Positions 27,971-44,408 of a stretch of 64,000 bases of DNA are shown here, piece by piece; the stretch's first letter is position 1; every line of letters begins with the position of its first letter. Both the position numbers and the translations under genes were made by a program. The stretch covers positions 14,289,612-14,353,611 of the forward strand of contig CM046350.1 of the NCBI GenBank assembly GCA_025403435.1, in the 5' to 3' direction. Under the pieces are notes generated by a model that saw nothing but the letters and a program-made list of their open reading frames with translations, was not told where the DNA came from and made no database searches. This DNA is from Artocarpus heterophyllus. Taxonomy: Eukaryota; Streptophyta; Magnoliopsida; Rosales; Moraceae.

Positions 27971-29218
27971 TGGAGTTAATGACTTAAAAATAAAATGTGT
28001 TGATTCATGGGTTATGTTGTAATGTTTTATAAGTCCTGATTTTACAACTTGATATACCAATATTATTATACAAGTTCTTGATTAATTTTATAATTGGATA
28101 AATTATGATATGGAATAAGTTAAATAATGTTATTTTAAATAATGATAAGTTAAAAAAAAAATTTAGATGTATGAATGGATCCTGGTTAAGTTTGTTTAAG
28201 TACTTTAAATCATATGTACCGTTTAAGTATGATATTATATGTATATGTTTAAAGTTTAAGCAAGTACGAAAGTATGAATATAACGACATCTGTGACGTCC
28301 GAATTAAGGGGCGTTTCAAATATGGCTTAAAAAATGGAGAACAAAAGGGTGAAATGTCTTCTAACAAGGCACCTCTTTATAGGCATATACATGGACAAAG
28401 TAATTTGCAAACATTTTTTCTACAAGGGGGCTATGCTAAATCCGACCATGGCTTCATTTAGGGATGGAATATGGCATGTTATAGGTAAATTATGCCCCTA
28501 TGCTTGATTTTCAACCATTTCCTATCATCTTTTGACTTGTCTCTACTTGAAGTCTGTTCATCCCTTTTTCTCTTAATTTCGCCCAACCTTTTAAATTTTT
28601 ACCTCTAATTTAAGTTAATCAATCTTGACTGACCTTCCACTTTTGAAATTACCCCCCATAGGTAAAATTCACTCCATCATGCTCAAATCTTCAAGATTTG
28701 ATTCTAACCATCGGTTTCTAATCGTAAGTCATTCTAGTTGTCTATAATAATAGGATTCCTTCTACTTCTTTATTCTAATTAGCATACTAATACTGATAAG
28801 GAAGTTCAATGACATAAACTGATATTAAGCCATCAACACTACAATAAGAATATATGCATGAAAACTTGTCATGTGTTCATGTGTACGACACTATCCAAGT
28901 GTATATTCATATACAACAGTATTTGCTTATAGGTACTATTCATTTATATGATACTATTTACTTGTTCATGTAAAATTCCATAAAATTTGTTACAACTCTT
29001 GGAATAATAGTGCAGATAAATTTATTTCATGTGTAACTCAATTTTCAAAAGTATTGCATACGTAACATAGGGCAATCGGTGTACGATCCTATTTGTTGTG
29101 ATATCATAGGTAAATTCATTCCGCATGTCACTTCATTTCACGTATTTCTCAATTTTATGAGTCTTGTGTAAACAAAAAAAAAATCCATATTTCATTAGAT
29201 GAGATCTTGGTCATTACA

Positions 29219-29463
29219 GGTTTCAAATTCAACTATAACAAGAAGTACTACTCGTTACTATTTTGCAGGTTACCGGCTCAATGTTCATTAGTCATTTTGT
29301 GAGATTGAGTGATGTGATTTGTCATCTATTCATATTACCAGTAGTTATGGCTTAATATGAATATTACTTAGCATGTGGGAGCCCCTTTGGTCACGCCTAA
29401 GGTGTAGTTTACACTGGCTAAGTAAGGCCTAGAATATTACAAGTAGTCATGGCTCATGCTAAG

Positions 29464-29496
<33 letters not shown>

Positions 29497-29821
29497 TAGT
29501 GCACTTTAATAAGGCCTCTTAGTTTTTTTCATAAACAAATCTACACAATAAAATCGAAAATTCTTCTCTTTAAAAGGTCCCAAAGATTATTTCTCCCAAG
29601 TAAGACTAAATTCCTTAAGTATAGCAACTAAGCATAATTTATATATCTTTTACAAAACTTTATTCCAACAAGAATATTGCAAACTGAGAAACAAGAATCC
29701 AGCTAATTTGTACTTGTACTAAAAGGACCTTGCTACACTCCATAAATTAATTAAAAAAAACCCAACATGCTGAAAGTGAAAATTCAGATTTCACTTTCCC
29801 TAATAAAATCACGAAACGATA
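29219..29821. repeat. 3' flank of gene 2, duplicated
   Basis: Matches 49190-49822, including 'gtgtgggagcccctttggtca' type sequence. A (TA)n tract lies near 29470-29498. No gene. Confidence 0.7.
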
Positions 29822-33230
<3,409 letters not shown>

Positions 33231-33715
33231 TTTGATTGTTCTATCCGAAGTATGCCTTATTTAATATTGTTGCCTCTGGCTTGTTTTGCAGAATTGATAT
33301 TTGTGGCTTTTACTTTACACAATAGTTTCAAGTCTCTTCTATCCAAAAAAAAACACTAGCGTAGTTTAGGGACAACACAACGGGGACTGACTAACATTTT
33401 CGTTGTGGTGGCTTAAGATGGGGAGAGTTAAAATATATATATATATATATATATGCTAGTTTTTATCCAATTATTATATTGTCTATTTGTATTATTTATT
33501 TGTTTAATAATTTTTCAAAGATAAAATATTCTTTTATATATAATTACGAAGAATTTAATTGATCCTTCAATTATTGAAGGGTGTAGATTTGATTGGTCAA
33601 GGGGGGAGGTTATCCCCATGTCCCCTCTTCTTCCTCTCTTCTCCAATCAAATTAAACAAGGGATTGATTTTCTCCCTCCGCCTCTGTCCCTCCCTCACCT
33701 CTTCCCCTATCAAAC
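33231..33715. other. Upstream region of gene 2, duplicated
   Basis: Matches 53244-53702. It holds an (AT)n tract at 33434-33454 and a purine/pyrimidine-rich stretch 33600-33715. No gene. Confidence 0.55.
33595..33600 (-). promoter_or_regulatory. Possible W-box upstream of gene 2
   Basis: GGTCAA on the plus strand, TTGACC read toward gene 2, about 365 bp before its start. The paralogous position upstream of gene 3 reads 'gattggtggag', so the core is lost there. A 6-bp match alone is weak evidence. Confidence 0.25.
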
Positions 33716-35190
33716 ACACTCTAAGACTTGAAAAGTCTGTTATCTCCAAAAAAAAAAGAAAAAAAAAAAGGACGTCTTGAAATATCTCTGTGATCCTACC
33801 TAGTGAGTATTGGCCATGTAAAAAAGGCCAAAAATTGTATTAAACTTCATATCACATGTTTATCTTTTATCGTCTTTCATTATCTGACTCACATTTATTT
33901 TGAAAACTTTCGTAAATAAAAATAAGCTACCGAACTCGTGGTAATATGTCCTCACATTTTGTCGTGTCATCGTCTTTGGTTTCAAGTTTTCAATAATGGG
34001 AATGAACGTTTCATTTTTTTTTTTCAATTACAATATATATACACACACACGTATATTTTTCAGAAAAAGTGCAGGACTAGGCTTGTTGCCAGCACGCATG
34101 ACTATGGAACGTGAATCCCGACTATTATACATGAAAGAGAGAATATGATAGTATCTCTTTGTTCTTCAACCAAGTAATCCAGTGGACCACGTCACTCCTT
34201 AATAAAAGCTAGGATGGAAAGTACTATGAATAGAATCATCTTTGGTTTGAGAGTGATTAAACTTATGTAGTTCAACTTTTCATTAATAAAAGTTTGAAGG
34301 TTCCATGTAGCCTAAGATCTTGTAACATCTATACATACGTGGCTATTGCTTAACTACTTAAATATATATTTATTTAAATTACATAATTTTATGAAAATAT
34401 TTTTTTCTTTTAAAACTTCAATAACACATTTTTATTTTTTTAAAAAAACTATTTTAAATACTTAATAGCGTAATTTATAACACGATATATCTCTACAAAG
34501 TGAATGGGGCAAATTTTCCTCCTATCTTTTTCAAAATTAATCGTGCAAATAGATTTCTGTACGTAGTCATATCTTTGCAAATTGGCTTGTCAATATTAAT
34601 TAATTTTTCTTGAATTGGTTAGTGTTTCCTTGTGTCGGCCACATTAGTTGGAAAATAGTCGTAAATATGAAAGCAAACTGGCTGCGGAACTCGCTTGTGT
34701 AATTAATTTTCTTGAATTTGTTAGTGTTTCCTTGTGTCGGCCACATTAGTTGGAAAATAGTCGTAAATATGAAAGCAAACTGGCTGCGGAACTCGCATGT
34801 CGGTTAGCGCTAATTAATTTTTCTTTAATTTTTTAGTGTTTCCTTGTGTCGGCCACATTAATTGGAAAATATTCGTAAATATGAAAGCAAACTGGCTGCG
34901 GAACTCGCTTGTCAGTTAGTGACCGTTGACTTTAAAATCTTTGTGTCCTTCGTGACAGAGAGGGAGCCATAAAATGTTGTCAAAAGGAATATAGCGGATA
35001 TTAACAAAAAGAAGGAAAATTAAACAAAAACGATAAAATTTTAGAGAGGTTGATATAGAATTTTAAGGAGGCGGAAAGTAATTTTTATAATTGAGAGGGA
35101 CGGCCTTCTATCTTTGTTTTTATGTGGCTTCGGCCTTACATTGTGAGTAGTAGCCATGTGAACAAAAGGTTAAAAAAAAAATTATAGGAT
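33716..35190. other. Block 1-specific stretch absent from block 2
   Basis: Block 2 passes directly from 'ctatcaaac' to 'tattttatacc' at about 53702, while block 1 has about 1.47 kb here, including a triplicated repeat. No gene is seen. Confidence 0.7.
34600..34920 (+). repeat. Three tandem copies of a ~105-bp unit
   Basis: The shared core includes AGTGTTTCCTTGTGTCGGCC and AACTGGCTGCGGAACTCGC, starting at 34621, 34723 and 34835. Units one and two are nearly identical; the third differs at a few positions. Confidence 0.9.
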
Positions 35191-35662
35191 TATTTTCATA
35201 TTTATACCATGTATTTTGAGGTTATGTAAATTTTGTATCTTGCATTTTGAACTTTAACACTATTATATTTTCACATTTTAATTATGTTAAATTCTTTTTT
35301 TTTTCAAATCACAGTTTTATTTTGGCTTTATAAAATACTTAAATGTCCTTCACATTTTAGAAATTTCAGTTTTTTTAAAGAATTTTTCATGTATTTTTCA
35401 GTTTTTCACTTTACAAAAGACTTAAATATCTTTCATATTTTAGAAATTTCAGCTTTTTCTCAAATTCTTATGCATTTTTCAGTTTTCTTTAAGGGTGTTT
35501 GGGTCCTTTTGTAGTCAAAATCAAACTTTGACCTGAAAAAAGGTAAGAATTTAACATAAATTTCAAATGTAAAGGTATAAAGTGTTAAAGTTCAAAATAT
35601 AAAGTATAATTTTTTAATAATCTTAAAATGTAAAATATAAAAATGAAAATATCCTAAAATTA
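35181..35662. mobile_element. MITE-like foldback element (about 480 bp)
   Basis: About 80 bp at each end are imperfect inverted repeats: the left arm has ATTATAGGATTATTTTCATA and TTTTGAACTTTAACACT, and the right arm is their reverse complement. The interior has an internal direct repeat (ttcagtttttcactttac). A truncated copy survives in block 2. No transposase; target duplication unclear. Confidence 0.6.
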
Positions 35663-38600
35663 TATTATACATCCTCATTATACGTCATGACGTGTTTACC
35701 ATTCATTATCATCGTCTTTTAATATCCTAGTTTTCAATTATAATACGTCATGACGTGTTTACCTTTCATTATCATCGTCTTTTAATATCATAGTTGTCAA
35801 TTATAATCCTCTTATGATTTTTGATATTTTGTGTTGTCTTGTATTTAAATATACTAATTAATTGTAATCTCCATCCATAAGATCCACATCAACAAGCAAT
35901 CAATTATAATCTTATTGTTGTTACTTAGTTTGGTGGAGTTGTTTGAACTATAGTTATTAATTCATATGAAGAATAGTTTATAATCTCGTACGCAAGAACT
36001 TTTCTGTAGGATTTTTTTTTTTTTTAATCAGGACTTTCCTATTGTATTTGGACTGGCACGCTTTAGGATTCATTTAATTTTTCACATAAAAGTAGCTCTC
36101 ACGGCTCACACCAGATCAAATTCAAACATAAATTTGTAATCATTAAAGTTATTTTATTGTGTCTTTCTATGATAGGGCCTCATATAGAGTATAATACAAA
36201 TCAAAAAGATAAAAACAGAGCACCATCTGCAGGGCAGGCTCAACAAGATTGGGGCCTTAAGCGATATTTTTGAAGGGACTTTTTTAAAAACATATATTTT
36301 TATATAATGCCATGTGTTTAAATGAAAATGAATAATTTTTATATGATTCAAAAATAACAAAACAATCAACAACATATTATTAGAAAAACCAAATACAAAG
36401 AATAAAATCACAACAAAATCAAAATAATAATATCATTACAATGTTTAAACTTATCAAAAGCTTCTCAGCATTGAAAATTATATTTCTTTATTTTCACCAA
36501 ATTGTGGGGAAATAAGTCTAGTTTGTTCCAGTCTATAGAACCATAAGAAGATAACAAAGCACACAATGACGACGACGACAACACTCGTGAGAAATTTTCT
36601 TTAAAGCTCGTTTATTAGGTTGAATCAATTTTTTATTTTCTTCTTTTATTGACTATTGCACAAACTTTCTATCATATATATTTATTAATAAGATTTAGTT
36701 TATGTACGTCTGAAAACTAAATTAACATGAGACACAAAATAACAAAAATTAGCTAATGTAAATTAAAAAAAAAACAATTATCAATGAATAGATGAAAAAT
36801 AAGAAAGAGATAATTTGGAAACCTCTAAAATAAAAATTTGAGAAAAGATAGATAAGTGCATTCGTGAAAAGTCAAGATTTTAGGAAGAGCAAAGAATCTG
36901 AGAAAGAGAAAGGTATTGTGCAAATACAAAAAATAAAAATAAAAATAAAAATAAATAATAGATGATTTTTTGAATAAAAATATAAAGAATCATGTTTTCC
37001 GTTCTGTTTTTCAAGAAAACTATTGACGGTTTTGTTAGCTATTATTTTGACTCCTTTTTTTATTCAAGATTAACGGTTTTGTGATTTATTTTATTTTATT
37101 TATTTATTTATTATAATCGCATTTCCATTAGTAGGTATCACATTTTGTATCCCTATATTTATTGGTGATTGAATTATGGGTAAGGTAACTACCTAAATTT
37201 ATTGACGTTGGCTTTTGGCTTTTGATTCTTAGGGAAAAAAATCCAAATAATGCATAAAAAGTAGATAAAATATAGGCAAAAAGGATGGAAATTTGGAGGC
37301 CTCTTAAAATTAGGGGCATTAAGCAAAGGCTTAACATGCCTTAAAGTTAAGCCAGTACTAACTATTTATCGTGCATTTTCCAATTCCTACCGTAAAAAAT
37401 CTCTTATACGCGTATATGCCTTCGAACAGTACTAGAATCATTCCCGTTTTTTCTTCGAACTTCAAAAAATTCTCATTTCACTCTTCATATGTGTTTGAAA
37501 TATTAGTTAGAACTAATTGATTCTAACTAGCTCAATATAAAGCTCTCAACAGTTACAATAAAAAGCAAAAAGTTACTATAATGTAAAGCTTTTTTATACA
37601 ATAACATTTAAACTTTTTAGTTCTAACCAACTTGCTAAACACTCTATTAGAATTTTTAATAAGTCATGGTTAACCCAAAAAAAAATATGGAAAAACATAG
37701 GGTTAAGTGTGACCACGTTGTTTTTTTTAAACAAAAATTCTAATCAATTGGGTTAAGTGAGCAAACTAAGAGTTTTTAGAATATATGGAGAAATGTAAGA
37801 ATGTCCCCTCGCATTTAGGGGAGCATAAGTCAAAATAATCTTATTTTATTCTATTTTATTGACAGATAAACATTGCATTTCAAAGCCATTTCCTTCACTT
37901 GTGTTTAAAATAAAGAAAGGGTAAATTATACTAACACTTCCAAATTACGAAGACGCAATATAAAATGTACATTTTTATAGTCTTATCATACCCTACAACC
38001 AGCCTATTGTTAGTCCTTAGCAATTAAAGTAATATAATTCTAAAATGATTTACCAAATATACACTCAATGCATACCATTTAACTATAATTTGACTTACCT
38101 AACTAGATAAACTAACAAAAAAACTTTTATTTAGACAATTTGTATGCTATTTAACAAAATAAAAGTGAGCTAGACTTAGTGCATAAAAGTGCAATATATA
38201 ATTATGAAGTTTCGTAAAAATCAAAGAATAAAATTGTTTTGATAGTTTGCTTTAACTCACTTCTGTAGACAGTAACACTTTAAAATTATTTACTAGAACA
38301 ATTAAGAATAGAAACATAAAACTGAAATATAAACTAAAATTAAATATTCACAACCGTGGATAGTGCAATGTTTGGTTCCTTTAAGTTTTCTCTATAACCC
38401 ATGTCACACGCTTTGGATCAGTAATTCCCAAACGAGTTGGCATAAGGTAGAAGGTGTTAAAGCACTTTTTAAAACTTACTTACTCGAGTTAAAAAGGCTA
38501 CGAAACCAAACTTATCTAACTTTATTCATCAATATACATACTTTACACACTTTATTTATTTACACTTTTTTGTAATTTTTTATATTGTCTTTTTTAACTT

Positions 38601-39515
38601 TGATTTATCATTTAATTTATTTGATTAATGTAGTTAAATTTCAAAATGTTGCTGCCTTTAATTGTTTATTTAGACAAAATAATAGAACTCAAGTATTCGA
38701 AGCTTTGGATTACCACCACAATTAAACATTACGTGTATGTGTGTGTGAAAAGAATGGCTTACAAACACTTTGAAAAATAACATAGAAATGTTAAATAAAT
38801 TGAAGTTTTGAGAGTCTATAGAGTTAAACAATTCAAATAATAGAAAAATAATAATATATTAATATGATATTCAAAAATCACGATAAAATAATTACATAAT
38901 AATTACTAAAAAACTAATATTTACATATTTATTACAACATTTTTTAGATTTTCTTTTTAACAACTTACACAATAAACTCACAAAATGACCCACAAAAAAA
39001 TGAAAAATTTTTATAAAACACATAAAATCTAGAGAAAAAGTCAAAAAAGTTGAGTAACAATAAAAAAATTTTGGCACAATTTTGCATCACAACCCTCCTC
39101 TCCTAACCTAATTTGTAGATTGTCCTCAATGTATAAAAAGAATAGTGAAAGCAACAAAAATATTATCTGAATCAACACAGCTACATAGATAATCTGTATG
39201 ACAAAACTAAACACAAAAATAATATTTTACAAATTGGTTCTTTTATCGTCAGATTCCCAAGATTTTTATTTTTTTGTTTGAAACTTTATTTGAAAATTCA
39301 ATGAAATTGCATTTACAAACTTAAATTTGTTAAAATACGTCTCTAGAACCTTTTCATAACTTAGCTACTTTGAACAAATTTAACTTATAGCCTTCAATTT
39401 AGATGTTCAAAATAAATTTCAACCTTTTTATTTTTTTAAAGAAAATAAAATAGCACAACAACAACAAGCATAACTATAGTACAACATATATTACAAATAA
39501 GGGAAAATAAAGATA
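35663..39515. other. Intergenic DNA of block 1
   Basis: Parallels 54138-58060 in block 2. It contains a possible decayed DNA transposon (next entry) and AT-rich sequence to 39515. No gene is supported. Near 39095-39130 the reverse strand has 'cattgaggacaatct', a phrase often found downstream of pol in Athila-like elements. Confidence 0.5.
36230..37357. mobile_element. Possible decayed DNA transposon (CAGGGC-ended), block 1
   Basis: The left boundary CAGGGCAGGCTCAA and a right boundary reading GCTTAACTTTAAGGC when inverted resemble a hAT-like family with GGCC-rich ends. The paralogue at 54655-55858 keeps CAGGGCCGGCTCAA. No convincing target duplication or transposase. Confidence 0.35.
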
Positions 39516-40299
39516 TTACTTTGAAAGTGTTTTCCCATTATTTGATACTCTAAATCTAGCAAATCTCTCTACCAACTCTCCTGGTGGATAGTCGTCAAAG
39601 AGCGGCTTCCTCTCATAGTAAGTTTTGAAAAATACCAAATATAGGTCTTGTGTGAACATGTCCTCAAGATTAACAAAGTATGGAACGTTTAAGCTTGTGA
39701 AACTTAGACTCATTTTACATTCTTGGTAAGTCTATAAACACAATGATAAAGGTGGTAGAGGAGGTGGTGGCCAAATAAGATCTTAATAAGAATGGTATTT
39801 GGTGAATTCTTGTGGCAACTGAGATTGAGAACGTAAGACTAAAAGTGATGATTGTTTCTCTTTTATAGCTAAGTCTTCATTCTCTTCCTTACATTCCTCT
39901 TCTAAGGTTTGTTCCTCAAAATAAGTGGGTTCCAAATGTTCCTCTTATATGATTGGGTCTACTGTCCCTTCTTTACCTAAAGAATCTTCTTCAATCAACT
40001 CTAGGGTCTCTTCAATTGGCTCAATAGGTTCTTCTAAGTGATAATTTTGTGCTATGCTATCTTCAACAAGAATGGTTTCATTTTGTTTTACCTTTGACAC
40101 TAATTGACACAGAATCTTTTAGATCTCTCAATTTTCCCAATAATCTTTCTAAGTTTCTTTCCATGATTTCTGTAAACTTTGCTAGGGTTTTCTCTAAACA
40201 TTCCTTTTTCAGATTTTTTGATGAATTTTTAGGTTGAAAGGACATAAATAAAACTAAAGTGTTAGGCCAAGGTTTTGAAATATTGTCTCTTTTTACATT
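39516..40299 (-). pseudogene. Athila-like gag remnant, distal part (block 1)
   Basis: The minus strand encodes diverged pieces such as VPYFVNLEDMFTQD and LFDDYPPGELVERFARFR, plus a glutamate-rich linker, all matched by the less interrupted copy at 58060-59032. It is cut at 40300 by solo LTR D and continues at 43612. Frameshifts and stops are present. Confidence 0.65.
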
Positions 40300-40574
40300 G
40301 TTCCTATAATGCCCCCATTACGGACGTCACAGATGTCGTGACATTCATTCAATTAACCTTTATTTCAAAACTATTTGATCAAAAAGATTGTTTGAAAACA
40401 TAACCCAGGATCCATGCATACATTTTTTTTTATATAACAATCAATAAATTAATCCATAATAATATCAATAAAAATTTACTTGATCATAAACATTCTTTAA
40501 TTAATTAAAGATTCCAAATAATAAAATCATAATTTAAAAAGAAACATCACAACATTTTAAAACAATCAGCTCTC

Positions 40575-40655
40575 ACTGTTCGGCAGACCGAACTTGATCG
40601 GCAGGTCGACCTTGATCGGCAGGCCGGAGAACGTCTACCGGTAGGCTGCCAGACT
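40575..40655. repeat. 3' palindrome cluster of LTR D
   Basis: Units TTCGGCAGACCGAA, TCGGCAGGTCGA, TCGGCAGGCCGG on the plus strand, which is TCGGCCTGCCGA in LTR sense. Confidence 0.75.
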
Positions 40656-43267
40656 AAAAAGAACTTAGAAAAATTAAATTTTTAAAACAAAAATCAATAC
40701 TTCAATATGCGGAAGTCCATATACTTAAAATGATAAGATAAAATAATAAAACATAATTTGTGAATTCTTTAAAACTTAATAATAAACGTGTTCAAATTAT
40801 AAAACATAGTTTATATTGTTGAAACTTCCTTCTTTGGCGTTCTTCCGTTTGCAATTCATCGTCCTTCGCTCACACGCCTTTCCTTGCCCTCCACCTAATC
40901 AATGACTTTCTTACCCTTATCTGCAACATGATATAAACTGATTAAGCTAAAGCTTAGTAAGTACATTATTATCTCACAACTTAAAACATTTTGTGAACAT
41001 CATCATAATAGTGCACTAGGCACATTTTCATAGGAACATATCTTTCATAACATTGACCAATTTAAAACTTATTCTATTTTATCTTAAGGGCCCAAGTGTT
41101 GCACCATAATCATCATCGTAGGCGCGCCGTCATGAGAGGAAAAGGGTAGCTAATCCTAAACCAAACATGACATCATAACATATCATAACATTGGTATGCA
41201 ACACTTATTTAGGTGATACATATATATACATATATAAAATTTTCATGCTTTGAAATACGTCATCATCATACATGCATAACTTTATGAACATCAAAATATT
41301 TCATGAGAGAACTTTAAATGAAACCATCATAAAATCCATCATAGAATAATTATCATTATGCACATAATTTCAAACCTTTTATAAAACATATCATGTTGCA
41401 GGTGAGAATGTACTTACCTTAGAAGCTAGCTTACTTAACCTTATATGTATTGGTGACGACGCCGCGGTCTTGATGTGCTCAATCCTTAAAGTGTTCATGC
41501 CATTTATTCATTTAAAATTACAAAATAAAATTAATACTTATTTTCATAGAGTAAAACATCCATTCATATAACATCACGTATACATAATTCAAAACATGCA
41601 TCCATAACCTTAATCATCAAAAATATACTTCTGACCTCCATGAATTAAAAATTTAATAACTTAACATTCTCATATAATTTTAGCACCATACTTGACAGGG
41701 GTAAAGTTGATACATAAACATATTACCATGATTTTTCTTTAGTCATAAAAATTACTTAAAGTATCTAAAAACAAACCATACATTTCAAACATGAAATCTG
41801 CCAGCAATAGATAGGCAGCGAACAATCTTAAACTCAGGTCCATTTAAGGCATTTTAAAACCATAGAAAAATCCACAAAAATTAACATATATAGTAGACAT
41901 ATAGAACCCTAAAATACCCAAAAATTGGCTTCAAAAAAAATCGGAGTAGGTCAAAACACACATTTGAAAATCAGTAATAAAACTAACTTAAGTTTGAAAG
42001 GCAGTGAGTAATCTTTTGAAAATATTTTCTAACAATTAAAACACATATATTTTAATTTTAAAATTCATACTAACATCTTATTAAGATACATTACAGTGCC
42101 ACAAAAATATCCTAATGCCAAATAAAATCGTTTAATCATACAAAAACATCACACAACTAGAATTCAATAATTCACTGATTGAGCAGTTTCAAAACCTAGT
42201 CTTAAAGAAAACTCAATAACACATAAAATTTTCATCAAATTATCACCAAACTTTCCAGTTCATAACTTAACATATACATGAACATATTTGCCAAATTTCG
42301 TACATATCAAACTACATTTGCCCCTTGAACTAAAACCACATTTTTATGCAACATAATCAAACAGCAACGTTTTACTGTGAGTGGCAGAGAGTAGAAAATT
42401 CGTATCTTAATGTAGAAAAATAAAAATAACGTGAAACTTGGAGGAAAATCACCTAACACATATGTGATAATCATATTAAAATTTCAGAGCAAAATAAAAT
42501 TCCTAGATAAAGTTATGGGGGTCGGAAGATAGAGACAAAACAACTTTACCGATCAACATTAATTTGCAGTGAGTGACATAGAGAAGAAAATTCATATCTC
42601 GGTGTAGAAAAATCCAATTGAGGTGAAATTTTGAGCGTTAGTACATAACACATTCATGAGTAACACATAAAAAACTCAGAGCAAAAGAAATTTTGTAGAA
42701 AAAGATATGGCAATCGGATTACAGGGTGTTCAAAATTCCAGAATTACAGAGAAGAGTCTCTTACCTCAAAAATTTTCTTCTCAAGCCTCCTTGAATTTAA
42801 CCCCAACGAAAATTCAATATGTCTTTCAATTATTTGTAGCAATATTAAGGAGAGGAGAGAAGGAGAAACGTGAAGAGAAGTGAGAGAAGAATAGAGGGAG
42901 AGAAAAAATGTCTGAGTGAGAATCACGTAAACGGGACAAATGAGAAGGAATGGTCTAATCTCTCTGTAATATTAAAAATAACTTTCTGAAAATAATAGGG
43001 GGTCATTCACGTGCATGATGAGAAGTGAAAAAAAAAGGAAAGTCAAAAGAAAAAAAAATTCTCTCTTACCATATATCAAGCTTTCAAAATCGGAAACCAT
43101 ATCAAATCATCCAATCCATCTAAAGTCAAAGGTTTCTTTACCAAAATTAGAGCAATCAATCCAAAAATAAGCCAATCAATCACAAATCATCATTCAATCA
43201 TAACCAATCATCGAAATTATCTCTATCACAAATTTTGGAGAGATCGCTGCTGATTGCTCGTCAGCCA

Positions 43268-43400
43268 TCTTCGGCCTGCCGACTACACAGTTCGGCCTTC
43301 CGAAGGCATGGAGTCTGGCCTGCCGATGAAATTGCACCGGCTTGCCGTTCCATGAGGACAATTCAGCCTACCGAACTTGAAGGTTCGGCCTGCCGAACTG
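43268..43400. repeat. 5' palindrome cluster of LTR D
   Basis: Six units including exact or near-exact TCGGCCTGCCGA on the plus strand (TCGGCAGGCCGA in LTR sense). Confidence 0.8.
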
Positions 43401-43611
43401 CCATATTTAAAACATTAAATAAATTGTTAAACATACTACATAAATGACATGAACACATTGAACACATCAATTCCACGTGGCCGTCACCTATCATAATACT
43501 TAACATAAAATAGTTAGTAATATCATAACACATATTAATATAGAAATTATTTAACGTCAATATTCATTTAACCTAATCCATTACATAGAAATTGGCGGGT
43601 GTTACAGTTCC

Positions 43612-43795
43612 TTCTATTATTCATCTAATAATCAAATTTGGCCATGTCTTCTGTCATGAAACAGGCTTCGTTTATCGCTTGTTAGTAACAGGTGGTGGTA
43701 CCATCTCTCCTCTCTACCCAATTTAATGTTTTAGGATTTAATCTATCTATGAAATTGCTAACAGATATTCCCCAAAAAGACCACAGTGAAGGTAC
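43612..43795 (-). pseudogene. Athila-like gag remnant, proximal part (block 1)
   Basis: Continuation of the gag remnant across solo LTR D. Corresponds to 58837-59032 of the block 2 copy but with more disruptions. Confidence 0.6.
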
Positions 43796-44408
43796 CTATC
43801 TAGCAAGTCTTTATATCTTTATCAAGCACTATAAAACAGTTCCAATTGTTTTTGAGAAAAACTTGCAGCAAAATGTAGAAGAATTTCCCAAAATATTTTT
43901 TAATATTTTTTAATCTTATTTTTTATTTTTTATTTTTATGTATTTTAATTTTTGAAATTCCTTAAAAAATTTTCAAGTCAAATAATTCTCATAATCAGAT
44001 CTCAAATTGTTGGGGACTCACACCAGACATACTTATGATTCTAACTTTCTAAGGCAAGGGTTTTACCCTTGTGCTCATGGGATCGAGTTCCACTAGTGGG
44101 CCTTTTTGATAGAATCTAATAAATTTTGCAATCACCTAAACTTGCAAAACAAAAGATAAGATGCTAATCTTTTCTTTATTTGAAACAAAAAAAAAAGTAG
44201 TGAGTAAAAAGCATCCGTATCCTTTTTTATTTTTAATTTTTGATTTTTTTATTTTTTTGAATAGTGACATGAATAGTAAATGCGAATAATACCCTACGTA
44301 AGTAGTAACTTATTTATCTAGATAATAACAATATTTATAAGATAGGATAGAGTACTTACCAACAATCCAACAAAGTAACGGCACCTGCTTGGCAACGGCG
44401 TCAACTTT
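43796..44408 (-). other. Leader and PBS of the Athila-like remnant (block 1)
   Basis: Non-coding leader between gag and LTR. On the minus strand the PBS reads TTGACGCCGTTGCCAAGCAGG (44384-44404), a mutated form of the TGGCGC.GTTGCC PBS used by Athila-type Gypsy elements. Confidence 0.55.

Larger units (their letters stand above)
25466..28318 (+). mobile_element. Solo LTR C (Ty3/Gypsy-like, 2853 bp), nested in LTR F
   Basis: Begins TGTAACACCCGCC and ends GGGGCGTTTCA. It is flanked by perfect AATAT duplications at 25461-25465 and 28319-28323. The family landmarks are all present in order: 'aacaggtgac', 5' palindrome cluster, CT microsatellite, 'gtaagtacattctcacctgc', 'ctcatgacggcatgccta', 'atgttgcaaataagggtaag', 3' palindrome cluster. 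No coding domain is seen. Confidence 0.85.
16694..29218 (-). mobile_element. Solo LTR F (Ty3/Gypsy-like) carrying nested Copia and LTR C
   Basis: The ends are TGTAATGGCCC at 16694 and GGTCATTACA at 29218, inverted repeats of each other. Removing the Copia element (16774-23237), LTR C (25466-28318) and their target duplications leaves about 3.2 kb, the same size class as the other solo LTRs. Minus orientation is inferred from the family motif 'ggtaagtttcaaacctcacctacaacat', read in reverse near 23945-23985. The non-nested parts hold no gene. Block 2 shows the empty site. Confidence 0.7.
40305..43606 (-). mobile_element. Solo LTR D (Ty3/Gypsy-like, 3302 bp)
   Basis: Read on the minus strand it begins TGTAACACCCGCC at 43606 and ends GGGGGCATTATA at 40305. 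Perfect GTTCC duplications flank it (40300-40304, 43607-43611). Block 2 holds the empty site with a single GTTCC at 58832-58836. Landmarks in reverse order match copies B and C. Confidence 0.87.

Noticed and set aside
28105..28461. 118-codon open frame
   Set aside because: Runs across the end of LTR C into LTR F, so it is a chance frame spanning an insertion boundary.
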